A stretch of DNA of 64,000 nt from Orthonyx spaldingii (Eukaryota > Chordata > Aves > Passeriformes > Orthonychidae), in contig VZTJ01000638.1 in NCBI GenBank assembly GCA_013397795.1, positions 1,007,586 through 1,071,585 on the forward strand, in the 5' to 3' direction. Below are positions 1 to 12,466 of this stretch, piece by piece. Position 1 is the first letter of the stretch; every line of letters begins with the position of its first letter. Made by a program: the position numbers and the translations under genes. The notes under the pieces were generated by a model, which saw only the letters and a program-made list of their open reading frames with translations, was not told the origin of the DNA and searched no databases.

Positions 1-3000
1 GCTATTCATCATAAAGACTATAAAATGACTCCTCACAGGAGACAGAGAAATATCTTGGCATCAACAGTTTAGTAATGGGTTAGACAGCCTTTTCATGTGG
101 GGTTTACCAATATGAATCCAGCCCCCACACCAGCAGGGACTGCAAATTTCTATCACGTGCTGACTGGCTGTCAGCCGATAGGAAATGAACTTAGTCCCAG
201 TCCAGTTCCTACTCGATCAGTGCACGTCCGAAATACCGTCACTGCTGGAAGCTGTCTCCCTCTTTCACTGGCAAGCCTGGCAGAGAGGCTAGAAAGTGAA
301 AGCGAGTCTCTCATCTCTGGGGATAATATTGGAGACACATTAGCATCAGCATCCATAAGGAAAAAGCTTATTCAAGCATTGCTAGTACTCAACCTGCTCT
401 GTGTTGAGGCTTTTTGCTGTTAATGTGAAACTTTTCACCAGCCTTGCATTTAACACAAACATAAAGCAATTGTCAGGAAGAAATAAAAAAATTGCAGGTG
501 GTGCCTTAACTGTAAAGGCACTAAATGAGTAATCTAGTCAGAGTTTTAACAGGTGAATGTGCCTTCACACAAGAGCTTGAAATGTCCCAAATGCAACAGT
601 TTTGCATTCTGAAGCTGTGGCGGGGAGAGGCAGAACTGCTCAGATGTCACAGCCAGGCCTGCTTGGGAATTCTCCAGCTGCATTGATTTTATTGAAAAAA
701 ACCCGCCAGGTTGCTAAAATCCAAAACTCCTCTGTAGTTAAAATTCAGTTGGGAGGGTTTTCTTCCAGATTAATGATTGAATACCTACCAAATGTGATTT
801 TCTGTCTTGCCCTGCATGAAGGCCACTAGCCAAATGCCTTCTGGTCCCAGACACACCTTCACATCAAAGAAATGCACCAAGGGAGCTTCAGTGGCAAAGG
901 AGAAAAAAGGGCCAGATGAAAGGGCTGACACCATGCCACCCCACTGGTACAAAGAGGGTTTGCTTCTCTTCACACCTGCACTACTGCAACAGCCCTAACA
1001 CAACCATCTTTCCTCTGCCTTTTCTCACCTCTGCCCAGACTACAGGAACGGGTATGGAAGAGACATCCAAAGTTTCCACATTGCTTGAACTTCTGGGCTG
1101 GGAGCTCTTCAAAATAAGATGGAACAAAGCGTGTCCCTGTGGAAGCACGGCGCACGTGTGCCAGTGTGTGCCTCCCTGCACAAAAGTGCGTGTGCACCAT
1201 CTGCCACTGGGATTCTGCTCTCAACACTGCGAGCACAGGATGCTTTCACCTGTGGTTTTGGTACATGCTCGGGGCTCTTTTTTTCCCCAAAGAATTTCTC
1301 ATTGGATTCATTGCTTTGACAACTGGAAATGGCAGGAAAGGTGATGGCTGGATTCATTTGTCACTTGGGATTGCATTTATGGCACATAATGCTTCAGAGG
1401 CCTGGTAAGCATCACCATGTCAATCCTGTGGCTGAGGGAGCCAGGACACAACACCCTGTCTGCAGCCACCAGAGATAGTAGCAGAACCAGGACTAGGATT
1501 CAGATCTGGTACCTTGCTCCCTGTGCTGGCTGCTCAAATGCTGCTTCCTCACTGTGCTTACAGCCCCGATCCTGCTTTCATTGCTGCTTTCACATTCTTG
1601 TTGATCTGAGCTCTCCCTTTAGCTACGCCTTTCAAGTCTTAGAAGCTGTAATGAATATGTATCAACATTTCAAAGCCATAGATCCTGGGGTGGAGAAACA
1701 GAAAGGGGACGGGAGAGACAGACACACATACAGCCTAATTCATTTTTAAATGTCTGTAATTCATCCAAGAGCATTATCAATAATTACTAGAAGGAAGCAG
1801 CAACTCACATCATGAAAAATCGGTGCTTTGACAAAAAGTTGGCAGCAGGCCTTACAGATATCTTGCATATGCAAAAACTGTCTGGAGCATGATAATCAGC
1901 TGGGAGGTGGTGTGGGGGGAGACCTTTCTGTCTGTTCACAGCTCTGGTGGTCTCACCAGGGAATCCTGCTGTTCTGTCATCCCTGTGCCTGCGTTAGGCA
2001 CGCTGTAGCTCCTGCAGACAAACTCAGTGGGTGCATGCTAGATTTCATCCCTGCAGGAGGTGTGGGTTTTCAGAGGAGGTTTATGGGAGCTGGATGCACT
2101 GTAATTTTAAGCATCCCTTGAAATATCAAGCCTGGATGCTCACTGAATATCCTATGGGGGTCTCACCACCTCCTCCCCTCAGCTGTTGTAATCGCTGTCC
2201 TGTGCTCATGGCAGGGCAATGGGCATCTCCAATTATCTCCTTACACCACCTCCAAACTCTTTCTTCTTAAAGCTCTGACTAGGACACAGATGGTGGCCTG
2301 GGACACAGGAATGGGAACAGATCCTGAACTCTTCCAATTTGGAGTACCCAGCAGCTAACTCCTGTCTATAGGCCAGAACCCCTACCATAAACAAAACCAA
2401 GGCAAGACAGATGGGATGAAGGGAGAGGGGAACTCAGGGAAGGGAGGCTGTTTATATTAAAACTTGAATATATTTTTCACCTGAAGCAGTCCTCGCTGCT
2501 CATTTTCTGGACATGAAGCTAAAAGGGCTGTGGCATTTAGATCTATTCCCAACCATCCCATTTTCGTGGGCTGCCAAGACCTGCTTCAAATGTGTGGCCC
2601 TGGCAGGGCTGGGGATGAGACATGGGGATGTTTTGTCATCTTTCAGACCTTTGTGTTAGTTTGTGGAGTATAAATGATCCTCCTCCTCCTTTTCCCCACC
2701 ATAACACAACCCATGTGATGCACCCCTGTTTTGGGACAGGTGCAGCTGGGGGCTGTGACCTTTGCTGCTGTCAAATGCTGCCAGTAATACTGCTTTCTTG
2801 ACTGCTTCTCCCTGTGTGTGCCAGCACCATGGGAGCAGAGACACTGGCACAAGTGCCACGGAGCATCCCTGCTGTCATGTCAGACCTCAGGCAGAAACAC
2901 AGCTGGGACCACAACATCCTAAATCCAATGGTTAGATCTGCTGGGGCTCATCAGTCTGAGACTTGAGCCTCCTCCATAGCTAAAGCTGACCAAAATCTTG

Positions 3001-4700
3001 TTGCAGCACAGCGAGTCACAGCATTTGGGTCAGCCCCAGTACAGTCCTCTGTGCTGGGCTACAAGTGAGGAACATTTGGCAGTTTCAGGTAATACAAGAG
3101 CAGCTGCTGCCTCTGTGGTGTGTGTCTCATGAAACTGCCAAACACCTGTACACTCCAGTTGGCATCTAGTTAATTAACGGATAAAATTCAAGAGATTAGC
3201 TTCCTGCACAAAGACCTATATGCTTTAAATCCTGCAGGTGCACCTGGCACTGTAACAGATACAGAGAAGGCCTGGAACCACCTGTCCCAGTGGCCTGAGA
3301 GGACAAGGCCAGCCCATAGTCCATAGATTGACAAACAGCCTTCAAAGGATGCCTAGAGAAGCTGGAGGTTTTGTTTTTTTTTTTTGCCAAATGTTGCTGT
3401 TGAAAACTTTATTTGAACCCTGCCAGTGTGTTAGAAGATGGGCTTCTTATACACTTGGCACAATTTCTTATCTTTATATGCACCTCACTGGCTTGATAAA
3501 CACATTTTATGTAATCTCATAAATCAAATGTTTATAGTGGCCTTTGTTGTTTCCCATGGAATGTCCGCTGCTCTGTGTTATGAATGGGCCATGTGGCTCT
3601 GGCCTGTAACTCAGGAGGCCATACACCATAAGGACACTCAAAGCAGGAGCACTTCCTCATTGACAAATACCCATGTTTCCTATGCAGAACAGAATTGGGG
3701 CATTTTCTGGGTCTTTTAGGGTTTGGGTTTTTTTTACTCCTTTAAATCAGATTTAGTTTAGCACTTCAGCACTTTATCAGCTCATGCCACAGCCTGATGT
3801 TGGTTGTTGAGAGCACCTAGGCCTGTGATGTCCTCGCTGTGCTGGCTAACAGGAGTGACAACACTGTGGGGCAAGTCTGGCTCCCAGAACAGCGACCTGA
3901 AAGTGCCCAGGGCTTTGCAGATGTGCAGCTGCTTGGACAGACTGGACGTGAAGCTCTACCATGATGCACTGGACAGGAAATTGGAGATCGAGCATTTTTA
4001 TTCCATCCCTCTCTCAAATTGTGGCACCAATGCCACAATAAAGGCAGTGAAATGCTGCATGGAAATTGGTTAGATTTAGCACTCTCTAACTTTGTTATTA
4101 CAGCACAGTGAGAAAGCCAGGCCAGAGCTGTGCTTTGTGAGTAATGATCTGAGCTATAGATTAGCCAGAAAATGAATCCTCAACTGGTATACAATGATAC
4201 TGTCATTCCTGAATTCATTCCACACAGCAGCATATGTAAAGCTATAATACTGACTGCATAATCAGTGGGTGGTGTTGCTATTTTTTCCCTTAAGCATATG
4301 ATGGACAAACAGCTTCTCCACTGTACATTTAAACCACTTCCATCATTTCTATTCATCTGTCCAGGATAAATTATATAGGAAAAAATGTGTAGATGATGAA
4401 ATTGCCCTCCATTTTTATCTGTTTTGTTTTTTTAACTGACAAAGGAGAGACAACAGACGATGTGTGCATTGAGAGGTGGGTGGAAATCATAAATAACTTG
4501 TGTCTTCAGAAACAAACCCTAAAAGCCAGCTTGACTGTTTGGGGAATAGGGCTAGGGGCAGTCTGTGTGATAAGGTGTTGGCGTTCTTGCCTTCTTAAAG
4601 CTTTCTATCTAGCTCTGCGATCTCTCAGCTATTTTTTGTGGGTTTCTTAAAACAAAACCAAAGTAAGATCCCATTTCACAGGGATTAGAGTTTCCATGGA
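1..4700. other. Unique non-coding DNA, no gene recognised
   Basis: Ordinary mixed-composition avian DNA. The open frames here are about 140 codons or shorter, carry no recognisable domain and overlap one another on both strands, as expected by chance. The only structured element noticed is the inverted repeat at 3075-3142. A T-run lies near 3372-3385 and a short G/T patch near 3718-3737. Confidence 0.6.
3075..3142. repeat. Perfect 13-bp inverted repeat (hairpin, 42-nt loop)
   Basis: TTTGGCAGTTTCA at 3075-3087 is matched exactly by its reverse complement TGAAACTGCCAAA at 3130-3142. The loop holds the self-complementary decamer AGCAGCTGCT, so a branched or longer fold is possible. The 68-nt total is within pre-miRNA size, but the stem is shorter than a typical miRNA precursor and no known seed was recognised. 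A small MITE remnant or chance are alternatives. Confidence 0.55.
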
Positions 4701-4703
4701 GAG

Positions 4704-4985
4704 CTGTAGCCCTTGGCGCCTGTGGTAGGTTGTGGCGTGGCTGTAATGACAGTCCCAGTCCAGTCCCACCAGTCCTGAGACATTAAGAGTACGCACGAAT
4801 GTGCGCATGGAGAAATGCACGCACTTCGTCTTTAATGGGGTTGTAATTTTGTCCATGTGGGAAGCGCCAGATAACAGCCCTGGAAGCGGAAGCTGATTGA
4901 TCACAGATCTGGTATGGGATTTGGGTGGCACCAACAAGGCGCTTGGTGCCCTTGCCAGTCTTCCTGTGACGTCCCAGTCTCGAGA
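4704..4985. promoter_or_regulatory. Short CpG-elevated segment
   Basis: About 12 CpG dinucleotides fall within roughly 280 bp, clustered around 4790-4830 and 4860-4985, whereas flanking kilobases have very few. It includes a TGACGT half-CRE near 4967. Overlapping minus-strand open frames (about 130 and 108 codons) cover it, but neither resembles a protein I recognise. It could be a small CpG island, a young insertion not yet decayed by methylation, or a decayed coding fragment. Confidence 0.3.
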
Positions 4986-5204
4986 AAAAGGCCTTTGAGG
5001 ACCAACAGGACCAGTGGTTTTTCTGATGTGGAGGTTGACCACTGAAACTAGAAAACCACCCTCTACAAACTTCCTGGTGTTTCTTGCTTTTCTGTGTCCT
5101 TCTCTCCAAGGCTTCTGGCCAAAATCAACCTGGATTTGAAGGCTCAGCAGCTAAATGAAATTACGAGGCTTTTAGAGAGCTGAAGTGCCTGGGCAAAGGC
5201 CTGG

Positions 5205-5372
5205 TTTGAAGGAGGAGTGGAGCAAATGGGGCAGAGATCAAGGGACAGGGACCTTGAATGGAGGTGGGAGTTGGCAGAGGAGAGGAGGGAAAGGGGAGGC
5301 TGAGGTCAGGCCATCAGGAAGGAGGTGAGGATGGAAACACAGGGGTGGCAGGGAGAGGGGTTCATGCAGGAC
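5205..5372. repeat. G-rich purine tract
   Basis: The + strand is dominated by GGAG, GGGA and GAGG runs with few pyrimidines. This is low-complexity, purine-skewed sequence with several G-runs that could pair as two- or three-tetrad quadruplexes. No coding or transposon signature was seen. Confidence 0.5.
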
Positions 5373-6589
5373 CTGGACATTGGGTCTGAGGCATCAGAAA
5401 GGTGCCACAGGAGGCAATCTGCTCCTTGCTCTTCTACAACACTGGTTCATCACACACATGAATCAGGATGAGCACAGGGTTCAGAGCAAACCACTGCCAA
5501 GTCAAATATCAGCTGGGCAGCCTTCACTAGGCTTTGTAGCACATACCTGCTAAAATATCATGTTTGATCATGTGCTTACCTATGATTTTATGCACAAGGT
5601 GGGCTCTGCCTTGCAGCCCCCCAGGCACACCTTGCTGCCTGTGCTCTGAAAGGCATGCAAGCTTCCCCAGTGGCAAGCACCCAGGGCTGTCAGCAGCTGG
5701 ATTCTGCTGCAGCAGCAGCAGTGCCTGCTCACATGAGAAAGGCACTCGAGTGAGAGGAAGGCTTCCCTGCCTTATTGTGCCAGCCCTGTTGCTATCGCAT
5801 GTATCAAGGCTAAGAAAAATACTCCAAGTCTGGAAATCGATTTCTGGTTTTTTAAGTCATGCTGGCTGCACTCCTTGGAGGGAGAGAGCCTGTGTGAGCA
5901 GCTAGGGGATGAGGAGCCCTGCTGGGCTGGGTCAGAAGGAGGGGGTGTTAAAGGGGGAGGGTTGCAGCCTCCTACATATCAAGACAGGGTGTCCAAAATC
6001 AGAACAGGGAAGTATGCTTGGGGAGGGAAATAAAACATGGTTTTACCCAGCCTAAGCTGAAATGGAAGTCTGTGAGACCAAGTGACTGAACCCATAAATA
6101 ACTTACTAGCGACCAAAATATATGGTCTGGGCTATGCTATGCCATGCTATGCTGCTCATTCCTTCTTTTCTCAGTGTAGGACTTTCACAGCCGCCCCATA
6201 GATTAATTTATTAATTTTAGAAGATACACTTGCTAACGGCATAACACCTGTAGTGCCCAGCCCTGCTGTGTTTGCTCCCTGCACACAGGCATACCTAGTT
6301 CCTGGTAGGAGGCAGTGAGGACTCTGGCAGAAGACACTAAAGCCAACCTGAGGTTTATTCCAATAAATATCAGGGACCATTATTGGCAGCACAACAGTAC
6401 ATAATTTCAGTGTAGGTAGGCACCCATGCTTGGTGGCTGGAGCAGCAGGAAAACAAAGACTTGATCTGTTTTTGTTGAAAGCAAATGGGACTGTAGTTAT
6501 CGACTTCAGACAGAGCAGGATTGGAACCCAAGAACAGAGTCAGTTTGCCAGTTTGTTGCTTGCCTACTGATCTCATGCCAATATTGTCT
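5373..6589. other. Unique non-coding DNA
   Basis: No gene, transposon or strong composition bias was recognised. A short array of the pentamer-like unit ATGCT lies at about 6131-6155. Confidence 0.6.
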
Positions 6590-7100
6590 GTGTTGGTGCA
6601 GGGGAGCGCTAATGCCTGGTCATGGGTGGGGGGGAATAATTAGCAGCGCTTATTGAAAGCTGTGGTGATTATTCATTACAGCTGCTGTAGGCCACCCTGC
6701 TTCAACAGGACGGGCTCTGGTGTCAGAGGCAGGGGGAGGGGGAAGGAGAAGCAAATGGGGGCCTCCTTCACTCTGGCATTGCAGTGGCCGTCTCTTTTCC
6801 AGAAGACGGATGTTGTGCTCTAAGTACCTCTCCAGAGAGCTAATGGCCGACATGGCATTATTACCAGCCTGCGATGAGCTCTATCTTTTTTTTTTTATGA
6901 TAGTAATTTGTTACACTGGTTTGCCACATGCCCGCTGCTTCCTTGTTAATCCAATAATCTATATGAGAAAAGCAATTTGACATTCCTTCTTCCCATCTGC
7001 CACCCATCACCCAATCTATATCTTAACTATCAGTGATTTATTAATGGTGTCTGCATTAAGTACATCTCCGCTTCATTGGCGCCCTCGATTCCCTCTCTCC
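6590..7100. promoter_or_regulatory. Candidate conserved non-coding enhancer
   Basis: This block has the texture of vertebrate conserved non-coding elements. It is AT-rich DNA studded with intact homeodomain cores (AATAATTAGC near 6636, TTATTCATTA near 6669, TTAATCCAATAATC near 6945, TTTATTAATGG near 7037). It also has an E-box CAGCTG near 6680 and scattered CpGs kept in AT-rich context (for example GGCGCCCTCG near 7079). There is no repeat signature and no long open frame. Conservation itself cannot be seen from one sequence, so this is a judgement from motif density. Confidence 0.35.
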
Positions 7101-10100
7101 TAGAGACACTCTCTGGATACATTTAGAGAGCAGAGTCAGCACGAAGAGGAAAAGCAACAGTAAAAGCAACCAAGTCTGGGGATTTTAGGTGCTTTGGTCA
7201 AATACTCCATGTGTACAACATCCTGAAGCCCACTCAGCTGAGACTCAAGTGCATACTTGGCCTCTGTGCTCCTTGCAAAACATAATGCACTGGTCAATTC
7301 AGGACTTTATCAAGTTTATGCCTGTAGTCCCTTTGACAGCATCAGTTTGCACCCAGTGTGGGTCAGTGTTCAGTGGCTCTTAGAAGGGGCTTTTGATGGG
7401 CTTAATCCAGTTTGTTGGGCAATGCTTCAAGGGAAAACAACCAGATTCATGATCTGTAGAAATAATGAGGTACAGTATCCAGTATCCTGGATTTCTTGAA
7501 GTCTGGAAAGAGTGGTTCTGTTAGCCTTTCTGTCAGTGGCAGAATGAAAAGCACAGCCTTTACGTGATCATCTATTTTCATGACTCTTGTAAGAACACTA
7601 TACCTTCAATAGCTTCAGCAAAGTTGGTTTGAAATCAGCCAAAGAGCTCAAAAGCTTTTGGAGGTGAAGGGCATCCAAGAAGCTCACATACATACACAAC
7701 ACAGACACACACACTCCTGTGTGCTTACAAAGGCCTTGTTTCCTTAGAAACCAAGCTAAAAATCTACTGGCAGTATTCAGCCTGCTTGCCAGTATCAGGA
7801 AAGAGCTCAGGGACTACTTGAGTCCTGCAAAATGAAATTCTCTTTTCCTTTTGAAGGAATTCTCTGCTTGGAATTAGATTTGGGAAGCACTGATCCTCGC
7901 ACAGCTCAAAGCTCATACTGCTCCACCCACATGGGTCTCAGGACAGGCATTCCCGGTCATTCACCTTTCATTCTCAAAACCCGGGCAGCGTCCTTGCACG
8001 TGCTGGCCAGGCACTGCAAACAGGTTTCATTGATTCAATTATTCCCCACACAGCCATTGCACACATAACTAGCAATGCAGCTCAGCATCCTGCTGCATTT
8101 CCATGTATGCCGAGACACTGCTTAATGACTTTTAGTTTAACTCACATGGGGAAAGCAAAAAAGGAACATTTGACTTTACACTAAAGTCCATTACACACAT
8201 CTTTCCTGCCACACTCCTCGGGATCTAAGGATGCAGAGTGCAGGAACCAGACTTTGTGGATTGCATAATTTGACATGGCCAGATTCAGTTTTGTTAAAGT
8301 CTCTGTTATACAGAAAGTTAATACTGCAGGTTGCTCCAACACCTTTAGAAACCATGGGGTGTGGACAGCATGGCAGATGATACTTTTATTTCATTTTCAC
8401 CACAGCTCTTTTTAAAGGGCCTTAATTTATTTAGAATAGCCTAACAGAACCTTTCCTGTAATTACTGCTATTTTTAAGATCCAGAAAGAAATCATTAAAG
8501 AACAAAGTGCAGTGAGAAAAGCCAGAATCCCAGGAAACAGGGACAGTGTGGAAATGAAACACAAGCAAAACGGAAAGGGATTTCATTGCTTTTTGAAGTC
8601 CAGTGCAATGAATGGTCACACAGCACGCACCTCTCTAGACGTGCAGGGGCAGAGGATGATCTGTGCCAGGGGTGGGGGAATGCACTCTTGGTGCTGCTAA
8701 ATTGTCTTCTGAGATAGCTGGCACTGCTTGGACAGTTCCCACCCAGCTGTTTTTCCTGGTACAGGAAGGGTAACTGGAGAAAGTTTGGATTCGCTGGGGT
8801 CTGTGGTGACTGACTTAGTGATCTCACAAAGTGGCTCTCACGTAGCCTTGCAGTCTTGCTACATTGAGCAGTGTTTAGTTTCCTTCTGAATTTTTGCCTC
8901 TTGGTGCTGGTGAGCTGTGGTTGAGATGCTGCTCTTCCCAATGCTTGGCTCCCCAGCCATTTTCAGTGCCTCAGAATGCCAGTCTTAATATTGTTGAAGG
9001 CTCCCAAGGTGATTATTTTTCGCTGTTCCCTTTCCCTAAGGCTGAGATTTTCATCTGAGTTTTAGAATATCAGTTAACCCACATTTATCAAATGTCAGTA
9101 TCATTTGGACTAATAACTCTTTCATGCATAATGAAAAATCTTGGGATAAACAGACTGGGAGGAATGTAGGTATACAGTCATCATTAGGAAAAAAAGTGAT
9201 TTGATTTGGGGTGCCTTTCTTTGATAAATAAACTATTTCTTGATAATCATGAGCCATGGCCATGCAATAACTACAATTAGATCTGCTGAATAGTCAAAAG
9301 GTGGGGGATTGGCTCTGGTTTGGTCTGTGCTTTTTTTTAAAGGAGTAATAAGCTCAATTGCTAAACTGCAGGATGACAAGGAACAGCCCATGTTAATCCA
9401 GCTGTTTCCTACAGGCATTCATTCACACCAGTGAAGACACAGACTCTATCCCTGCCTATGTCTCATCAGCTTGAAATTATATTTCTATCCCAGGTTTTCT
9501 GGGGTAAACTTCTTTTATTTCCTCCTGCAGGAGCCGTTCCCCTTTCTCTAACATATTAGGGAAATCCTTTTTGTATGGAGTTCATAAAGAGGTTGGTTAC
9601 ATGCATTGCATGTGTGATACAAAGCAGACAAATGTGAAGATTTACCTTAAATTACATGTGAACCTCCTATAGCAGAGGAGGTAGACCTAAAATGGGAAAA
9701 CATGAATATTTCACAGTCTCATCAGATAGAGAAAGCTGCCCCTCTGTGCTTTGTGTTTTTTAACACTGCAGTGCTGAATAAAGCAATGTCTGCCTCCAGT
9801 CTTTTATTCCCATCATTTGTTTCTGTTAAACTTACTGAAAATGGAAAGGGAGCATTTTCTTTTGAATTGAATGACATGTTTTCTTGGAGCCAAAATGGGG
9901 GGGGGGGGGAAGAGTTTGTTTATTTGTTTGTTCACTGATCTGGCAAGGAAAGTCCCCCAAGCATTTGAATTTTGGCTGAGATCAGGACTACTACAATGTT
10001 TTGTCTTTTTTCTCTTTCAAGCTTATCTGCCAAACAGCAACAATAGCTCCCTACACAGGCCTGCTGGAAATGAGATGCAGTGGCACGGAGAAGCAAATGA

Positions 10101-12317
10101 CTGGGTAAGGGAGGGTGTGATTGCATGATAGGACAGTTCTGACCATGCAGACCATGGGGGTGTGGCACAGTGATGTCATTTCAGCTGAAGAGAGTAAGGC
10201 TGAGATATGTGGAAACAAAGTGCAGGAGCAAACCCGCTGCTCTCCCTCCTGGTCCCCAGAGACATTGCTTGTAGTCCCCCCACACGCCCTTCTGACTGTG
10301 TGATGCCAGCTTCTCCAGCTGACTTAATCCACGTGAAAAGGACAATTCCCCAGAAAAACAAAACAAAAAAAACCCCCAAAAAATAACAAAAAAACCCCCA
10401 ACAAACCAAAAAACCAATCAGGAATAATCCTGACAATGGTTCCATAAAGGATCCTACAGGCAAAGATGGGAAGCACACCTTTGGTGTATGATACTGCAAA
10501 ACTGTGAGAAGAATCTGTATATTTGCTCTGGGCATTCCCTAAGGCTCCTGTGTTTTAATAGCATAACCTTAAATCAAGCTAACGTTAGAAGTAGAGCAGA
10601 GAACAGGCAGGGAAGGCAGGAAACTCTGGCTGAAGCTAGATCCTGAATTCATGTATTCCCTCCTACTCCAGTTAACACCAGTTTGCTTGACCAATAACTA
10701 TTACAAGTTGGGGCTTTTGATAAGCCAGTGTTCTTAGACCTGGGTTTCCCAAGATTTTCCCTTTCACAGAATAGCTCTTTTGCAAATATTCCAGAGGAAC
10801 TGATTCAATATTTATATCATTACCTGTATCTATAACCTTACATTAGGAAAAAATTAAAAGTCGGCATTTTGTATTGTAAAACTCCCTGGTCCTCACGATA
10901 TCAAGAGCTGCAGACAGGCAAGCTGATGGATTATTTGCCCTGTCTGCTGTGTACAGAAGAACCCATTTGGGGTGTTAGTAGACAGAAAGATTTCATGAAT
11001 GACTTCAGAAGACAGAAGTGAAAGCTGGGAATGATTTGGGGTGGAGGAAAAGAACACAAGGAAGAATGGTAATCTCTCATTTGTAGTTTTGGAGATCTCT
11101 GCAACTACCTTTTGAGACATGCAGTTATTTTCCCCTAATAACCTGCTTGTGGTATGGTTTTTCTCCCAAGGAATAGGAGGCATGTGTAAAATTCTTATAA
11201 TCAAATGTGAAATACCAGGGCTGGAAAGACAATGGTTTGACAGCAGCCAAGCTGCCCCAGGCTGCCATCACCTTGTGTATTACTCCATGAGGGGTCTGAA
11301 ACTTTTTTCAGTGGAAGATTCAATGGAAGGTGTAATTAAAATTATATAATTAATATTTTCCTTTGTACTTTCTTAAAAAAAAAAATCTCAAAAGGTATTT
11401 TTCCTGTTTGTACTGAAAACACTTTTGTGTTTGATGAAAGCTCTTTTTTTTTTTTACAGTGAGCCTCCAGGGAAAAAACCAAACCCAAACCCGAGCAATT
11501 CATATTGTTGTAAAAATGTTTCCAGAGAAAAATACAATTGCTTCTGACTAGCTTTAGTTATCATGTTTTTTTTATTAAAATCTCCATCTCTTTGCATTCC
11601 TGCTGCTTATTTGACAGTCTCTGCTTGTCTTTCTTATACTCGCTTGCCACCATTTCACAATCTCTCTTTGTACTCCACACTTCCTATTTTTAATTGGAAT
11701 TTTCTTCTTTCCAATTCCTTCACCTTTTCTGTAGCAGACCTCTTAGGTAGTAGATGATCCTAATAATATCTGAGTTGGAGTTGAACTTTAGACCCACGGT
11801 ATATCTGAGTTGTTTTGAAGTAGCTAAAATGTATTAGAAAGAAAAAAGGTAGACATGAGACATTGTTGAATATTTTTACCCGATTTGTATAAGTGGAAAG
11901 GGGATGCAACATCACCAGCCAAAATAGAGTTCACATTCTCTTCTCTAACAAGGACTAGAGGTTGTTTTATAGGAGAAATAATCTATTTTTAATACATTTT
12001 TATATATTTATATGTTTATAATGGGTACTTTGCATTCCACTTCTATTTTTCTGCCCAAAAATGTGCCGATGAAATAACTTGAAAGATCACTGAATGGGAG
12101 AATAAAGGATGTGGTAATTGATCTCTGCAGGTCTCTAGACACACCTTCTCATCAGGGCAGGGCCAGGCAGAGCAGGGTGCTCAGCACCTCATCCAGGTGA
12201 GCTGTGAGAATGTCCATGGACAGAGACCACATCATGTCTTTTTGGGCACCTGCAGCAGGCTGTAGGGACACAGTGGAACCCAGCTGGGTTTGCACATGGG
12301 GCCTGAACAGGAGGACA
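7101..12317. other. Unique non-coding DNA with scattered simple sequence
   Basis: No gene was recognised. Simple sequence includes a CA-rich patch at about 7688-7713, a 13-base G-run at 9897-9909, an A/C-only patch at about 10357-10420 and T-runs near 11440-11455. The A/T-rich part near 11960-12020 has TATAT-type sequence but no promoter context. Confidence 0.6.
10354..10420. repeat. A/C-only low-complexity patch
   Basis: About 65 bases of mixed AAAAC and ACCCCC units on the + strand, with almost no G or T. It belongs to a class of A/C (or T/G on the other strand) patches that recurs at least seven times in this window. Confidence 0.7.
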
Positions 12318-12466
12318 GAACCATAGAATGGTCTGGGTGGGAAGGATCCTTAAAGATCATCTCATTCTGACCACACTGCTATGGGCAGGGACACCATCCA
12401 CTGGACCAGGGTGCTCAAAACCCCATCCAACCTCCCCATGAACACTTCCAGGGATGGGGCATTGGG
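12318..12466 (-). mobile_element. CR1 LINE, 3' terminal fragment
   Basis: Read on the + strand, it opens with CATAGAATGGTCTGGGTGGG and continues through 'aggatccttaaagatcatc' and 'acacttccagggatggggc'. This is the reverse complement of the avian CR1 3' untranslated end, so the element points to the minus strand with its 3' end at the low coordinate. Only about 150 bp remain, the usual outcome of 5'-truncated CR1 insertion. No coding sequence remains. Confidence 0.85.

Noticed and set aside
4647..5109. Two overlapping minus-strand frames suggestive of a processed pseudogene
   Set aside because: I compared them from memory with common ribosomal-protein families and found no convincing match; kept only as a CpG-rich patch.
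9897..9909. 13-base G-run (and the 12-base C-run at 49715-49726)
   Set aside because: Ordinary homopolymers whose exact length is unreliable in sequencing data.
10176..10535. 119-codon minus-strand frame with a hydrophobic segment
   Set aside because: The Phe/Gly/Leu-rich segment is only the complement of the A/C patch.
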